Assembly: GCF_004795855.1 (NCBI RefSeq)
Contig: NZ_CP039252.1
Span: forward strand, 3,348,001-3,412,000
From: Hydrogenophaga sp. PAMC20947
Lineage (GTDB): Bacteria; Pseudomonadota; Gammaproteobacteria; Burkholderiales; Burkholderiaceae_C
DNA length: 64,000 nt
Direction of reading: 5' to 3'
In this document: piece after piece, positions 30,140 to 38,939 of the stretch
Position numbering within the stretch: the stretch's first letter is position 1
How the letters are laid out: the number at the start of each line of letters is the position of its first letter
The notes under the pieces: model-generated
The model's database searches: none
What the model saw: only the letters and a program-made list of their open reading frames with translations
Told to the model about the DNA's origin: nothing
Program-made: the position numbers and the translations under genes

Positions 30140-30337
30140 GGCAGCACCTCAAAAGGACAGGGGACACAGACGATGCACAAAGGCATCCCCAGCAAACAGC
30201 GGGAAACGGGCATGAGACTCTCCTGACAGACGACCACGGATGGCGTCACACGCCAATGAATCTTTCATCGACACAGGAAATAGAAACCTGAACGGATCAA
30301 TTACCGCCTGCTGGCGGCGTCAACGCAGGCGAGGAAT

Positions 30338-30943
30338 TCAGCCCGACAAACCGTCAAAGGTGGTGGAGACCAGCCAGTCGATGATCTGTTCGTCGCTGTG
30401 CTGGCCCGAGGCTTTCAGCATGCCCAGCACCGGATCACAGGCGCGGGCGAACACGGTGTAGAGCACCAGCTCGGGCGGCAGACCCGCCTGAAGCTGGCCC
30501 CCTTTTTGCGCTTCGATGATCCAGGCACCGAGTCGGTCGCTCACCACCATCAACAGGTCGAGATAGTCCCGGTTGGCCAGCAAAACGGCACGCAGCGCCG
30601 AGTTTTGAGCCGGCAAAGACGGCATGTCACCGGCCAGCTGCACCTCCATGGTCCAGCGCACCACGGCCTTGAGCCGCTCCAGCGGCGTCACCGGGGGCTG
30701 TGCTTCGAGGTTGTCCAGACACGCCTGGGCGCGCTCCAGCACACGGATCATGGCCGCTGCGGCCAGCTTTTCCTTGGAACCAAAGTGCTTGTACAGGCTG
30801 GCCTTCGCGATACCCACCTCGGCCGCGACCTCGTCCACGGTCATGTTGTCGTAGCCCTTTTCGGCCAGCAAACGGTTAACCGCCTCAACGATGGCCTCTT
30901 CTCGCGCCAACATCACTTGCTCTTTGAATGAAATCTTGCCCAT
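30338..30943 (-). CDS. TetR/AcrR-family transcriptional regulator
   Basis: The 201-aa protein has an N-terminal TetR helix-turn-helix (about 14-60): 'AVNRLLAEKGYDNMTVDEVAAEVGIAKASLYKHFGSKEKL'-type pattern with the hallmark 'SLYKHFGSKE'. The C-terminal half is a helical ligand-binding domain of the TetR_C type. The effector is unknown. It is divergent from the fasciclin genes, with a 199-base AT-rich intergenic region (30944-31142) that contains the palindrome AACTAGTT (31020-31027), a possible binding core. Confidence 0.88.
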   Translation of the reverse strand: MGKISFKEQVMLAREEAIVEAVNRLLAEKGYDNMTVDEVAAEVGIAKASLYKHFGSKEKLAAAAMIRVLERAQACLDNLEAQPPVTPLERLKAVVRWTMEVQLAGDMPSLPAQNSALRAVLLANRDYLDLLMVVSDRLGAWIIEAQKGGQLQAGLPPELVLYTVFARACDPVLGMLKASGQHSDEQIIDWLVSTTFDGLSG

Positions 30944-31142
30944 GGCGCGATCTTAGCCGCAGCACAGACCAAACAGACCGCCATGTACAAAAACCACCTG
31001 AACAGTAATGTTTTAAACTAACTAGTTGCTTTATTGAACTCATCAGTCTACATTTTGAACCCTGCAGTTCAGATTTATGGAATTTACAAATCCCTGAGCT
31101 GTAGAAACCCTTCCCTTCTTCCACCGACTTCAGGAGAACACC

Positions 31143-31652
31143 ATGATTGATTGGCTCAAGCGAGCGGCAGCCATTTCCCTGGTCAGCCTGGTCGCTGCAT
31201 GCGGCGGCGGCAACGACCACGACGACCCTCACCTCAACATTGTGCAGACCGCACAGGCGGACAGCCAATTCAGCATCCTCGTCGAAGCCGTGGTGGCCGC
31301 CGATCTGGCCACGACGCTCAGCGGCACCGGCCCCTTTACGGTCTTCGCTCCGACCAACACCGCATTTGCGGCACTGCTCACCGAGCTCGGCGTCACCAAG
31401 GCGGCGCTCCTGGCCAACAAACCGCTGCTCACCCAGGTGTTGACCTACCACGTGCTTGACGGTCAGGTGCTCAAGGCACAAGTGCCTGTGGACACCCCCA
31501 TCACCACCCTGCAGGGTGAAACCTTCTCCATCAACTCAAGCTTGGTGATCACCGACCAGCGCGCCCGCACCGCCAACATCACGGCCACAGACATCCGCAC
31601 CACCAACGGTGTGATCCATGTGATCGACAAGGTGATCTTGCCAGCCCCGTAA
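31143..31652 (+). CDS. Fasciclin-domain lipoprotein
   Basis: The 169-aa protein has a lipoprotein signal (lipobox 'LVAAC', Cys20) followed by a Gly-rich linker and one FAS1/fasciclin domain: '[17 protein letters not shown]' (H1 region), the '[12 protein letters not shown]' segment (containing the YH motif) and the C-terminal '[22 protein letters not shown]' (H2 region). FAS1 domains mediate adhesion or surface binding, and small bacterial members are secreted. A purine-rich ribosome site (AGGAG) precedes the ATG. A second FAS1 gene follows after 71 bases. Confidence 0.9.
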   Translation: MIDWLKRAAAISLVSLVAACGGGNDHDDPHLNIVQTAQADSQFSILVEAVVAADLATTLSGTGPFTVFAPTNTAFAALLTELGVTKAALLANKPLLTQVLTYHVLDGQVLKAQVPVDTPITTLQGETFSINSSLVITDQRARTANITATDIRTTNGVIHVIDKVILPAP

Positions 31653-31723
31653 CTCTTTCTCCCTTTCCCCAAGCCATCCTGCTTTTCTCAACGGTCTTTC
31701 CTCAATCCCATCAGGTACTCATC

Positions 31724-32176
31724 ATGAAAAAATTATTCGCTATCTCCGCTCTCTCCCTCGCCGCATTCTCCGCACAGGCGGCCGACATCGTCGACACTGC
31801 TGTGGCGGCTGGTTCGTTCAAAACGCTGGCCACCGCCCTCGGCGCTGCCGGTCTGGTTGACACACTCAAGGGCCCTGGCCCCTTCACCGTGTTTGCCCCC
31901 ACTGACGCCGCTTTTGCCAAGATTCCCAAGGCCGATCTGGACGCGTTGCTGAAGGACAAAGCCAAGCTCACCGCTGTCTTGACCTACCACGTGGTTCCCG
32001 GCAAGGTCATGGCAAAAGACGTGAAGGCCGGCATGGTGAAGACCGTTCAGGGCAGCTCGATCACCGTCAAGACAGACATGGGCGTGATGGTGGACAACGC
32101 CAAAGTCACGGCGACCGACATCGCGGCCGACAACGGCGTCATCCACGTGATCGACACCGTGATCATGCCCAAGTAA
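31724..32176 (+). CDS. Secreted fasciclin-domain protein
   Basis: The 150-aa protein has a Sec signal (cleaved near residue 20, 'AFSAQA-AD') and a single FAS1 domain with '[19 protein letters not shown]', '[14 protein letters not shown]' and '[19 protein letters not shown]'. It is a paralogue of the upstream lipoprotein, shares its architecture and is presumably periplasmic or extracellular. FAS1 proteins of this size are widespread in proteobacteria and their partner is not established. A hairpin (32187-32221) ends the gene. Confidence 0.92.
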   Translation: MKKLFAISALSLAAFSAQAADIVDTAVAAGSFKTLATALGAAGLVDTLKGPGPFTVFAPTDAAFAKIPKADLDALLKDKAKLTAVLTYHVVPGKVMAKDVKAGMVKTVQGSSITVKTDMGVMVDNAKVTATDIAADNGVIHVIDTVIMPK

Positions 32177-32186
32177 TAGCCAGCTC

Positions 32187-32221
32187 AGGGCGCAGCAACC
32201 CATTTCGGGAGGCTGCGCCCT
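32187..32221 (+). terminator. Hairpin after fasciclin gene
   Basis: AGGGCGCAGC (32187-32196) and GCTGCGCCCT (32212-32221) form a perfect ten-base stem with a 15-base loop, 11 bases past the stop. No clear T-run follows, so termination strength is uncertain. Confidence 0.6.
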
Positions 32222-32232
32222 TGGGACGCTCT

Positions 32233-32264
32233 GCATAACCCAAGCCGCATCGCAGGGGTTATGC
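32233..32264. promoter_or_regulatory. Perfect 9-bp inverted repeat upstream of the lipid-modification operon
   Basis: GCATAACCC (32233-32241) and GGGTTATGC (32256-32264) are exact complements with a 14-base spacer. It lies 63 bases before the start of the eight-gene operon and after the fasciclin hairpin, so it is a candidate operator. I could not identify a sigma70 or ECF promoter with confidence in the same gap. Confidence 0.5.
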
Positions 32265-32326
32265 AAAGCGCACCAAGGCATTCGGTACGTACATTCACAA
32301 CAAGAACGACAACAGGAGGCCCCCTT

Positions 32327-33616
32327 ATGGAACGCATCGCCGTCATTGGCGCCGGCATCGCCGGCATGGCAGCCGCACACACGCTGGTGCAAGCCCCCCA
32401 TGCCCGGCACATCACGCTGCTGGAGGCCTCAAACCATTTCGGCGGACACGCCAACACCGTTGACGTCACACTCGACGGCGTCACCCACGGCGTGGACACC
32501 GGCTTTCTGGTCTACAACGAACGAACCTACCCGGGCTTGATCCAGCTATTTTCAGAGCTGGGCGTGCCCACAGTGGCATCGGACATGTCGTTTTCTGTAC
32601 AGGCGCGCAACGACGGCCTGACCTGGAGCGGCACCAGTCTCGCCACGGTGTTCGCGCAAAAACGCAATCTGCTCAAAGCTGACTTCTGGCGCATGTTGCG
32701 CGACATTCTTCGCTTCAACCGCCTGGCCACCGAACTGGCCGAACAGAGCGACAGCCCACAACCCCAGCAAACCACCGAAGCCTTCCTGACGACGCACGGC
32801 TTCAGTCGTGCGTTTCAAGACTGGTATCTATTGCCCATGATCGCCTGCATCTGGTCTTGCCCGCGGGAGCGCATGCTGGCGTTTCCCATTGCTTCGCTGA
32901 TCCGCTTTTGCCACAACCACGGGTTGTTGCAGGTCACACAGCGGCCGCAGTGGTTCACCGTGCGCGGCGGATCTCGAGAATATGTGCGCCGCCTCATTGC
33001 GCGGCTGCCTGACGCCCGTCTCAACACCCCGGTGATGTCGGTACGGCGTCTGCCGTCGGGCGCCCTCGTGCAAACCGAGGGCGGCAGCGAGCACTTCGAT
33101 CAAGTGATTTTCGCCTGCCACCCCGATCAGACCCTGCGCCTGCTGGGTGACGACGCCAGCGTTGGCGAACGCAAGGTGTTGGGCGCCATCCGCTACCAGC
33201 CCAACCGCGCGGTGTTGCACACCGACGCCAGCCTGCTGCCCGAGCAGCGCGCCGCCTGGGCGGCGTGGAACTACGAAACGGGCGGTACCGATACCCGCGA
33301 AGCGGTGTGCCTGCACTACTGGATCAACCAGCTGCAGCCTCTGCCCTGGCAACAACCGGTGATCGTCTCGCTCAATCCGCTGCGCGAACCCGAACCAACC
33401 CAGGTAATTCAGACCTTTGAATACGACCACCCGGTATTCGACGCAGCCGCCTTGGCGGCCCAGCAGCGTCTGTCTGCACTGCAAGGTCTGCGCGGCACCT
33501 GGTACTGCGGCGCCTGGACCGGCTACGGCTTCCACGAAGATGGTCTGCGCTCGGGCCAGCTCGTAGCAAACGCGCTCATGCAGACAGAAGACGCCCCTTG
33601 GCAGGACGCCGCATGA
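32327..33616 (+). CDS. FAD-dependent oxidoreductase (COG2907-like), first gene of lipid operon
   Basis: The 429-aa flavoprotein has the N-terminal dinucleotide-binding motif 'AVIGAGIAGMAAA' (residues about 4-16), 'GVDTGFLVYNERTYPG' and a C-terminal FAD closure 'GLRGTWYCGAWTGYGFHEDGLRSG'. It belongs to the amine-oxidase/phytoene-desaturase-like family usually encoded beside DUF1365 and a CFA-type methyltransferase. A perfect AGGAGG precedes ATG 32327; the longer frame has no ribosome site. In singlet-oxygen-linked clusters this family is associated with desaturation or oxidation of membrane fatty acids. The next gene overlaps by ATGA. Confidence 0.85.
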   Translation: MERIAVIGAGIAGMAAAHTLVQAPHARHITLLEASNHFGGHANTVDVTLDGVTHGVDTGFLVYNERTYPGLIQLFSELGVPTVASDMSFSVQARNDGLTWSGTSLATVFAQKRNLLKADFWRMLRDILRFNRLATELAEQSDSPQPQQTTEAFLTTHGFSRAFQDWYLLPMIACIWSCPRERMLAFPIASLIRFCHNHGLLQVTQRPQWFTVRGGSREYVRRLIARLPDARLNTPVMSVRRLPSGALVQTEGGSEHFDQVIFACHPDQTLRLLGDDASVGERKVLGAIRYQPNRAVLHTDASLLPEQRAAWAAWNYETGGTDTREAVCLHYWINQLQPLPWQQPVIVSLNPLREPEPTQVIQTFEYDHPVFDAAALAAQQRLSALQGLRGTWYCGAWTGYGFHEDGLRSGQLVANALMQTEDAPWQDAA

Positions 33617-34386
33617 CGACGCCGGCCCGCACCCTGATCGGCCGGGGCCGCGTGTGGCACAAGCGCCTGCGCCCCACCCTCCACAGCTTTCACTACGCCA
33701 CCTACTTCTGGCTGCTGCCCATGCGCTCGTTGCGTCAGGCGCCACAAGCGCTGATCCAGCGCAACAAACGGGGGTTGATGAGCTTTCACGACCGCGACCA
33801 TGGCGACGGCCGCGCCGATGCCCTGGACTGGTTTGAAGAACTGCTCCTCGGTGCCGGTGTGCAAGACGCCGACGGTGAAGTCTGGTTGCACACCTTTCCC
33901 CGCGTGCTCGGCTTTGTCTTCAACCCGGTGAGTTTCTGGTACGCCTACCGCGCCGATGGCTCGCTGGCCGCCGTGCTGGCCGAGGTGAACAACACTTTTG
34001 GTGAACGCCACGGCTACCTCCTGCGTGGACCCGAGCTGAAATTTGGCGCCGAAATGCGCGCCGACAAAGTCTTTCATGTGTCGCCGTTTTGTTCGGTCGA
34101 AGGCCAATACCGCTTCAATTTCCAGGTCCGGGCCGAGCCCGGTCAGGCACCGCACAGCACGCTGGTGCGCGTGGACCACGACGACACCGACGGCCCGCTG
34201 CTGCAGACCAGCGTGGGCGGTCGGCTGGCACCACTCACGCACCGCAACCGCCGCCAGGCATTTTTCGGCACACCCCTCATGACCTTCGGGGTCATGGCCC
34301 GCATTCACTGGCAAGCGTTGCGCCTGGTGCTCAAACGCCTGCCCTTTCATCGCCAACCCCCTGCCCCCAAGCAGTTCCTGACATGA
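33613..34386 (+). CDS. DUF1365 family protein
   Basis: The 257-aa protein matches COG3496/DUF1365: 'IGRGRVWHKRLRPTLHSFHYATYFWLLPM' at the start, 'FNPVSFWYAYRADGSLAAVLAEVNNTFGE' in the middle and 'FFGTPLMTFGVMARIHWQALRLVLKRLP' at the end. The start ATG overlaps the previous stop (ATGA), so translation is coupled. The molecular role is unknown, but it is almost always found between the FAD protein and the CFA-like methyltransferase, which suggests a shared lipid-modification pathway. Confidence 0.88.
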   Translation: MTTPARTLIGRGRVWHKRLRPTLHSFHYATYFWLLPMRSLRQAPQALIQRNKRGLMSFHDRDHGDGRADALDWFEELLLGAGVQDADGEVWLHTFPRVLGFVFNPVSFWYAYRADGSLAAVLAEVNNTFGERHGYLLRGPELKFGAEMRADKVFHVSPFCSVEGQYRFNFQVRAEPGQAPHSTLVRVDHDDTDGPLLQTSVGGRLAPLTHRNRRQAFFGTPLMTFGVMARIHWQALRLVLKRLPFHRQPPAPKQFLT

Positions 34387-35639
34387 ACACCACTTCAGCG
34401 CCCTCGATGGCCGCCCGTACTGGCAACAGCACCCCGCCTGCGGCCGCCCGCGTCGTCCTCAACATGCTCCAGCGCTTGCAGCAGGGGCAACTCACCCTGA
34501 CCTTGCCTGACGGCAATACCTCGGTCATACAAGGCAACAACCCTGATAAGGAAAGCGCACTCCACGCCACCTTGCACATCAGCGACTGGGCCATGTTTCG
34601 ACGCGTGCTGCAGTCGGGCGACATCGGCTTGGCCGAGTCGTACATGGCCGGCGAATGGCACAGTGCTGACCTGAGCGCCCTGCTCACCCTGCTCATCGCC
34701 AACCGCGAAGTCCTGGAGCAGGCGGTTTATGGCAGCTGGTGGGGCTCATTGCTCTACCGTCTGAAACACGCCTTCAACCGCAACTCTCGCCAAGGCAGCG
34801 CGCGCAACATCCACGCCCACTACGACCTGGGCAATGCCTTCTATGGCGAATGGCTGGATGCGTCGATGAGCTACTCCAGCGCCTGGTTTGAAGAAGGCAA
34901 CCGCAATGCCCCGCTGGAGCCGGCCCAACGCGCCAAAGAAACCCGAGCGCTGCTCGAAGCTGGAGTCACCAATGGCGCCCGGGTGCTGGAAATTGGGTGC
35001 GGCTGGGGCAGTCTGGCCCGCACCGCCGCACAAGACTTTGGCGCCAGCGTGACGGGCGTGACTTTGTCAACCGAGCAACTCGCCTGGGCGCAAGCCCGGT
35101 TGCGCGAGCGGTGCCTGACCGGCGCCTGCGACCTTCGATTGCAAGACTACCGAGATCTGCCGCGCGAGTTCGAGCACCAGCCTTTTGATGCGGTGGTTTC
35201 CATTGAGATGTTCGAGGCCGTTGGTCACGAATATTGGGACAGCTACTTCGACACCTTGGGGCGCTGCCTCAAACCGGGCGGATTGGCCTGCATCCAGAGC
35301 ATCACCATCCGTGATGACCTGTTTGATCGCTACATGAAGTCCACCGACTTCATCCAACAATACATTTTTCCTGGTGGCTTGCTGCCCAGCGTGTCCCAAT
35401 TTGAAGCCCTGGCCAAACGCCATGGTTTTGTGGTCGAGCGCCGCCTGGCCTTTGGCGCGGACTATGCCGAAACCCTGCGTCGCTGGCACACCCGGTTCAA
35501 CCAGCGCGAAGCCCGCGTTCGCCAGCTCGGGTTCGACGAACGCTTCTTGCGTTTGTGGCGCTTCTACCTGTCTTATTGCGAAGCCGCATTCGAGCTGGGC
35601 AACACCGACGTGGTGCAGTTCACCCTGCGCCGGACCTGA
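34383..35639 (+). CDS. CFA-type fatty-acid methyltransferase (second copy)
   Basis: The 418-aa protein has an N-terminal lipid-interaction region (about 20-130) and a SAM methyltransferase domain: 'HYDLGNAFYGEWLDASMSYSSAWF', motif I 'VLEIGCGWGSLARTA', 'IEMFEAVGHEYWDSYF' and 'QSITIRDDLFDRY'. It differs clearly from the CFA synthase at 16803-18035 and, by context, is the type that may methylate rather than cyclopropanate an acyl chain. The ATG overlaps the DUF1365 stop (ATGA); a much longer upstream frame is only overlap with that gene. Confidence 0.9.
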   Translation: MNTTSAPSMAARTGNSTPPAAARVVLNMLQRLQQGQLTLTLPDGNTSVIQGNNPDKESALHATLHISDWAMFRRVLQSGDIGLAESYMAGEWHSADLSALLTLLIANREVLEQAVYGSWWGSLLYRLKHAFNRNSRQGSARNIHAHYDLGNAFYGEWLDASMSYSSAWFEEGNRNAPLEPAQRAKETRALLEAGVTNGARVLEIGCGWGSLARTAAQDFGASVTGVTLSTEQLAWAQARLRERCLTGACDLRLQDYRDLPREFEHQPFDAVVSIEMFEAVGHEYWDSYFDTLGRCLKPGGLACIQSITIRDDLFDRYMKSTDFIQQYIFPGGLLPSVSQFEALAKRHGFVVERRLAFGADYAETLRRWHTRFNQREARVRQLGFDERFLRLWRFYLSYCEAAFELGNTDVVQFTLRRT

Positions 35640-35640
35640 A

Positions 35641-36255
35641 ATGAGGGACTACACACCCCCCGCTGAACCGCAGCTGTCGCGCCGCCACGTACTGGCCGCA
35701 ACGTCAGCGGCGGTGATGAGCTTGCTGGCCTTCCCATTGACCCCGGCGCAAGCCCAAGGCCAGCCAGCGATGCACTTGGGCCAGATTTCTTCCGTGTTGC
35801 GCCAGCCACGGTTGCGCGGAGAGGCACAACTGCGGTTTTTCGGTTTTTCGGTATACCAGGCCCGTCTCTGGACAGAGCCCGAATTTGAAGCCAGTGCTTA
35901 TGCCGACCACCCCTTGGTGCTGGAACTGCTCTATGCACGCTCGCTGCAAAGCGAAGCGATCGCCGAGCGCTCTCTGACCGAAATGCAGCGCGGCCGGACC
36001 ATCAGCCGCGAACAGGGGTCGACCTGGCTGGCTGCGATGCGCCGCACTTTTCCCGATGTCAGCGAAGGCGATCGCCTCACAGGCATGTACCGGCCTGGGC
36101 AGGCCACACACTTTGAATTCAACGGGCAGTTGCGGGCGCCGGTCAACGACAAGGCTTTTGGTCCCGCCTTCTTTGGCATCTGGTTGGCAGAAAGCACCTC
36201 GGAGCCCGCCATGCGGCGCCAGTTGCTGGGCCTGGACACCAAGGCTCCACGATGA
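35641..36255 (+). CDS. Exported chalcone-isomerase-like protein
   Basis: The 204-aa protein has a Tat-type signal ('LSRRHVLAATSAAVMSLLAFP', cleavage after 'AQA' near residue 38) and a chalcone-isomerase-like fold ('LRFFGFSVYQARLWTEPEF', then 'ALVLELLYARSL'-type segment and 'FFGIWLAESTSEPAMRRQLLG' at the end). Bacterial members of this fold lack known isomerase activity and are found in lipid-stress clusters. The start is one base after the previous stop. Confidence 0.8.
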   Translation: MRDYTPPAEPQLSRRHVLAATSAAVMSLLAFPLTPAQAQGQPAMHLGQISSVLRQPRLRGEAQLRFFGFSVYQARLWTEPEFEASAYADHPLVLELLYARSLQSEAIAERSLTEMQRGRTISREQGSTWLAAMRRTFPDVSEGDRLTGMYRPGQATHFEFNGQLRAPVNDKAFGPAFFGIWLAESTSEPAMRRQLLGLDTKAPR

Positions 36256-37568
36256 CGCTCGAAGCGGCAGCGATCAACACGCCGAGCCCGGCCGTGGATG
36301 CGGCGCCTCCACAGTTGCCTTGGGGCGCCTGGGCCGGTTTTCGGTATGGCGGCCTGGGCCTCGCACTGGCCTTTCTGGCTTTGCCGCTGTATGTGAACCT
36401 GCCCGCTTTCTACGCCGATCAACACGCTGTGCCGCTGGCCACGCTGGGATTTGTGCTGTTGATCACACGCGTGGCCGACGCCGTGCTGGACCCGCTGATC
36501 GGCCGCTGGATCGACAGCGTATTCGCTCAGTCTTCACAGCTGGCTTGGCGCATCGGCGCGGCCGCCGCAACCGTGTTGGGCGCTGGATTCACGGCACTGT
36601 TTCATCCGCGAGGCGAAGGGCCCCTGTTGTTGCTGTGGTTGTCACTGGCTTTGTTGGTGACTTACGTGGCATTCAGTGTGCTCAGCATCGTTCACCAGAC
36701 ATGGGGAGCACGACTGGGCGGCGACGCCCATCAGCGCGCCCGCGTCGTGGCCTGGCGGGAGGGCTTCGGTTTGCTGGGCGTGTTGCTGGCCAGCGTGCTG
36801 CCGGCGGTGGCGGGCATGAGCACCACCAGTGCGGTGCTGGTGCTGGCCTTGGCCGTCGGTCTGTGGCTGCTGTCGCGTGCGCCCCGGGCCACCACCACCC
36901 ACCCCTCCACACCCCAAGTGCAGGCGCGTTCGTGGGCTCAGCCCTGGCACAACCCAGGCTTTCGCCGCCTCCTCGCAGTGTTCTTGCTCAACGGCATCGC
37001 CAGCGCCGTACCGGCCACCCTGGTGTTGTTCTTTGTTCGCGATCGGCTTCAGCTGCCGGCGCTGGAGGCGTTGTTCCTTGGCACCTATTTTGGCGCGGCC
37101 GCTTTGTCGGTGCCCTTGTGGCTGAAGGGTGTGCGGCGCCTGGGTCTGGTGCGCTGCTGGTTGATCGGCATGGCCCTGGCTGTTGCGGCTTTTATCTGGG
37201 TGCTGGGGTTGGGCGCGGGTGAAGCTGCCGGCTTTGTGCTGGTCTGCCTGATCAGCGGCGTTGCCCTGGGCGCCGACCTCACCGTGCCCGGCGCCATGCT
37301 CACCGGCCTGGTGCACCGCAGTGGGCTTGGCACACAGACCGAAGGTGTGTACGTCGGCTGGTGGAACGCCGCCACCAAACTCAATCTCGGCCTGGCCGCA
37401 GGCGCCACCCTGCCCTTGCTGGCGCTGGGCGGCTATGCGCCGGGCAGCACCAGCGAACAAGCCCTGCACACCCTCACCTTGGCCTATGTGGTGGCCCCGT
37501 GTGTGCTCAAAACCCTGGCCGCTGCGCTGCTGTGGCGCGGCTGGATCACTCGCAAGGAACTGTCATGA
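36252..37568 (+). CDS. MFS/GPH-type transporter
   Basis: The 438-aa protein has 12 hydrophobic helices and the sodium:melibiose (GPH)-like motif 'LLITRVADAVLDPLIGRWIDS' near residue 65-85, followed by the conserved 'HQTWGARLGGDAHQRARVVAWREG'. The substrate is unknown; in this operon context transport of a lipid or lipid precursor is possible. Its ATG overlaps the previous stop, and the next gene overlaps its own stop, so it is tightly coupled to both neighbours. Confidence 0.85.
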   Translation: MTLEAAAINTPSPAVDAAPPQLPWGAWAGFRYGGLGLALAFLALPLYVNLPAFYADQHAVPLATLGFVLLITRVADAVLDPLIGRWIDSVFAQSSQLAWRIGAAAATVLGAGFTALFHPRGEGPLLLLWLSLALLVTYVAFSVLSIVHQTWGARLGGDAHQRARVVAWREGFGLLGVLLASVLPAVAGMSTTSAVLVLALAVGLWLLSRAPRATTTHPSTPQVQARSWAQPWHNPGFRRLLAVFLLNGIASAVPATLVLFFVRDRLQLPALEALFLGTYFGAAALSVPLWLKGVRRLGLVRCWLIGMALAVAAFIWVLGLGAGEAAGFVLVCLISGVALGADLTVPGAMLTGLVHRSGLGTQTEGVYVGWWNAATKLNLGLAAGATLPLLALGGYAPGSTSEQALHTLTLAYVVAPCVLKTLAAALLWRGWITRKELS

Positions 37569-38161
37569 CCCATCTACCCTTTATTCTTCCACTTTCTTCC
37601 TCTCGCCCGCAGAGCCGTCAGCACCGTCAACGCCGCCTGGTGCTGGCCGGCACTTTGAGCGCGCTGGCGCTCGCGCTGACCGGATGTGCCGGACCACAGC
37701 TGGCCGACCATGCGGACGAAACACCGAAGTTCGATCTGCAGACCTACTTCACTGGCGACCTCATTGGTCATGGCATGGTGAGCGATCGCGGAGGGCGTGT
37801 GATCCGACGCTTTGTCGTCGACCTGCGTGGCGAATGGCACGGCAATGAGGGCACCCTCGACGAGCAATTTATCTACGACGACGGCGAGCGCCAGCAGCGC
37901 ATCTGGCGGCTCCGAAAGCTGGGTGATGGTCGTTACTCGGGTCGGGCGGACGACGTGGTTGGCGAGGCCGTGGGTCAACAGGCTGGGGCCGCTTTCAACT
38001 GGCGCTACACCATGCGCCTGCCGGTGCGCGGCGAGGTGTATGACGTGCAGTTCGACGACTGGATCCACCTCATCGACGAAAAGACGGCCCTCAACCGAGC
38101 CATCATGAGCAAGTGGGGCGTGCGCGTGGGTGAAGTCACTTTGTCATTCACACGGAAGTAA
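37565..38161 (+). CDS. DUF3833 lipoprotein
   Basis: The 198-aa protein has a lipoprotein signal with lipobox 'LALTGC' (Cys41) and a DUF3833 domain: 'DLQTYFTGDLIGHGMVSDRGGRVIRRF', 'LDEQFIYDDGERQQRIWRL' and 'MRLPVRGEVYDVQFDDWIHLIDE'. DUF3833 proteins are recurrent members of the same FAD-CFA cluster. The N-terminal part before the lipobox is long (about 22 residues). The start is coupled to the transporter stop by ATGA. Confidence 0.88.
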   Translation: MTHLPFILPLSSSRPQSRQHRQRRLVLAGTLSALALALTGCAGPQLADHADETPKFDLQTYFTGDLIGHGMVSDRGGRVIRRFVVDLRGEWHGNEGTLDEQFIYDDGERQQRIWRLRKLGDGRYSGRADDVVGEAVGQQAGAAFNWRYTMRLPVRGEVYDVQFDDWIHLIDEKTALNRAIMSKWGVRVGEVTLSFTRK

Positions 38162-38165
38162 CGCC

Positions 38166-38939
38166 GTGGCACTGAACCCTTCCATTCGAGACTGGCGAGG
38201 CCAGGTGGTGTGGCTGATCGGCGCATCCTCCGGCATCGGCCGGGCCACAGCCGCTCGGCTGCACGCCTTGGGCGCCACGGTCATCGTGTCCGCACGCAAC
38301 GAAAGCGCGCTGCAACGGTTCACCTCGCAGCACCCAGGCAGCCAGGCTTTGCCGCTGGATGTGACCGACCTCACTGATGTACAAACCTCGGCGGCGCAAG
38401 TGGTGGCTGACAACGGCCGCCTGGATCTGGTGCTTTACTGCGTGGGTCATTACAAGGCCATGCGCGCCGACGCATTTGACCTGGCCGAAATGCAGCGCCA
38501 CCTGAGCATCAACTACACCGGAGCCCTGCATGTGCTCGACAGCGTTTTGCCCACGCTGATCCAGCAAGGCCACGGGCATTTGAGCCTCGTGGCCAGCGTG
38601 GCGGGCTACCGCGGCTTGCCCAACGCGCTGGCCTATGGTCCCACCAAGGCGGCGCTCCAACACCTGGCAGAAATCCTCTACCTCGATTTGCACCCACTGG
38701 GCCTGGGCGTCTCGGTGGTCAACCCGGGCTTTGTCGCCACCCCGCTAACCGCTGACAATACCTTCGACATGCCCGCCCTGCTCACCCCCGAGCAGGCGGC
38801 CGATCACATCATTCAAGCCTGGTCCAAAGGGCAGTTTGACATTCACTTTCCCAAGCGCTTCACCCTCTGGCTCAAACTGATGCGCCTGCTGCCTTTCAGC
38901 CTGTATTTCCCCGCCATTCGGCGGACCACAAGTTCATGA
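38166..38939 (+). CDS. Short-chain dehydrogenase/reductase (lipid operon)
   Basis: The 257-aa classical SDR has the NAD(P) motif 'LIGASSGIGRATA', a hydrophobic 'LVLYCVGHY' strand replacing NNAG, and the catalytic YxxxK in 'AYGPTKAAL'. It is encoded in the same operon as the CFA-like enzyme and may act on a lipid carbonyl or alcohol. I take GTG 38166 as the start because GGAAG lies 7 bases upstream and the NAD-binding strand begins soon after; a GTG at 38130 would overlap the lipoprotein gene. Confidence 0.85.
   Translation: MALNPSIRDWRGQVVWLIGASSGIGRATAARLHALGATVIVSARNESALQRFTSQHPGSQALPLDVTDLTDVQTSAAQVVADNGRLDLVLYCVGHYKAMRADAFDLAEMQRHLSINYTGALHVLDSVLPTLIQQGHGHLSLVASVAGYRGLPNALAYGPTKAALQHLAEILYLDLHPLGLGVSVVNPGFVATPLTADNTFDMPALLTPEQAADHIIQAWSKGQFDIHFPKRFTLWLKLMRLLPFSLYFPAIRRTTSS

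Noticed and set aside
38130..38165. GTG start for the SDR inside the DUF3833 gene
   Set aside because: It adds 12 residues before the NAD-binding strand and lacks a ribosome site; GTG 38166 has GGAAG upstream.
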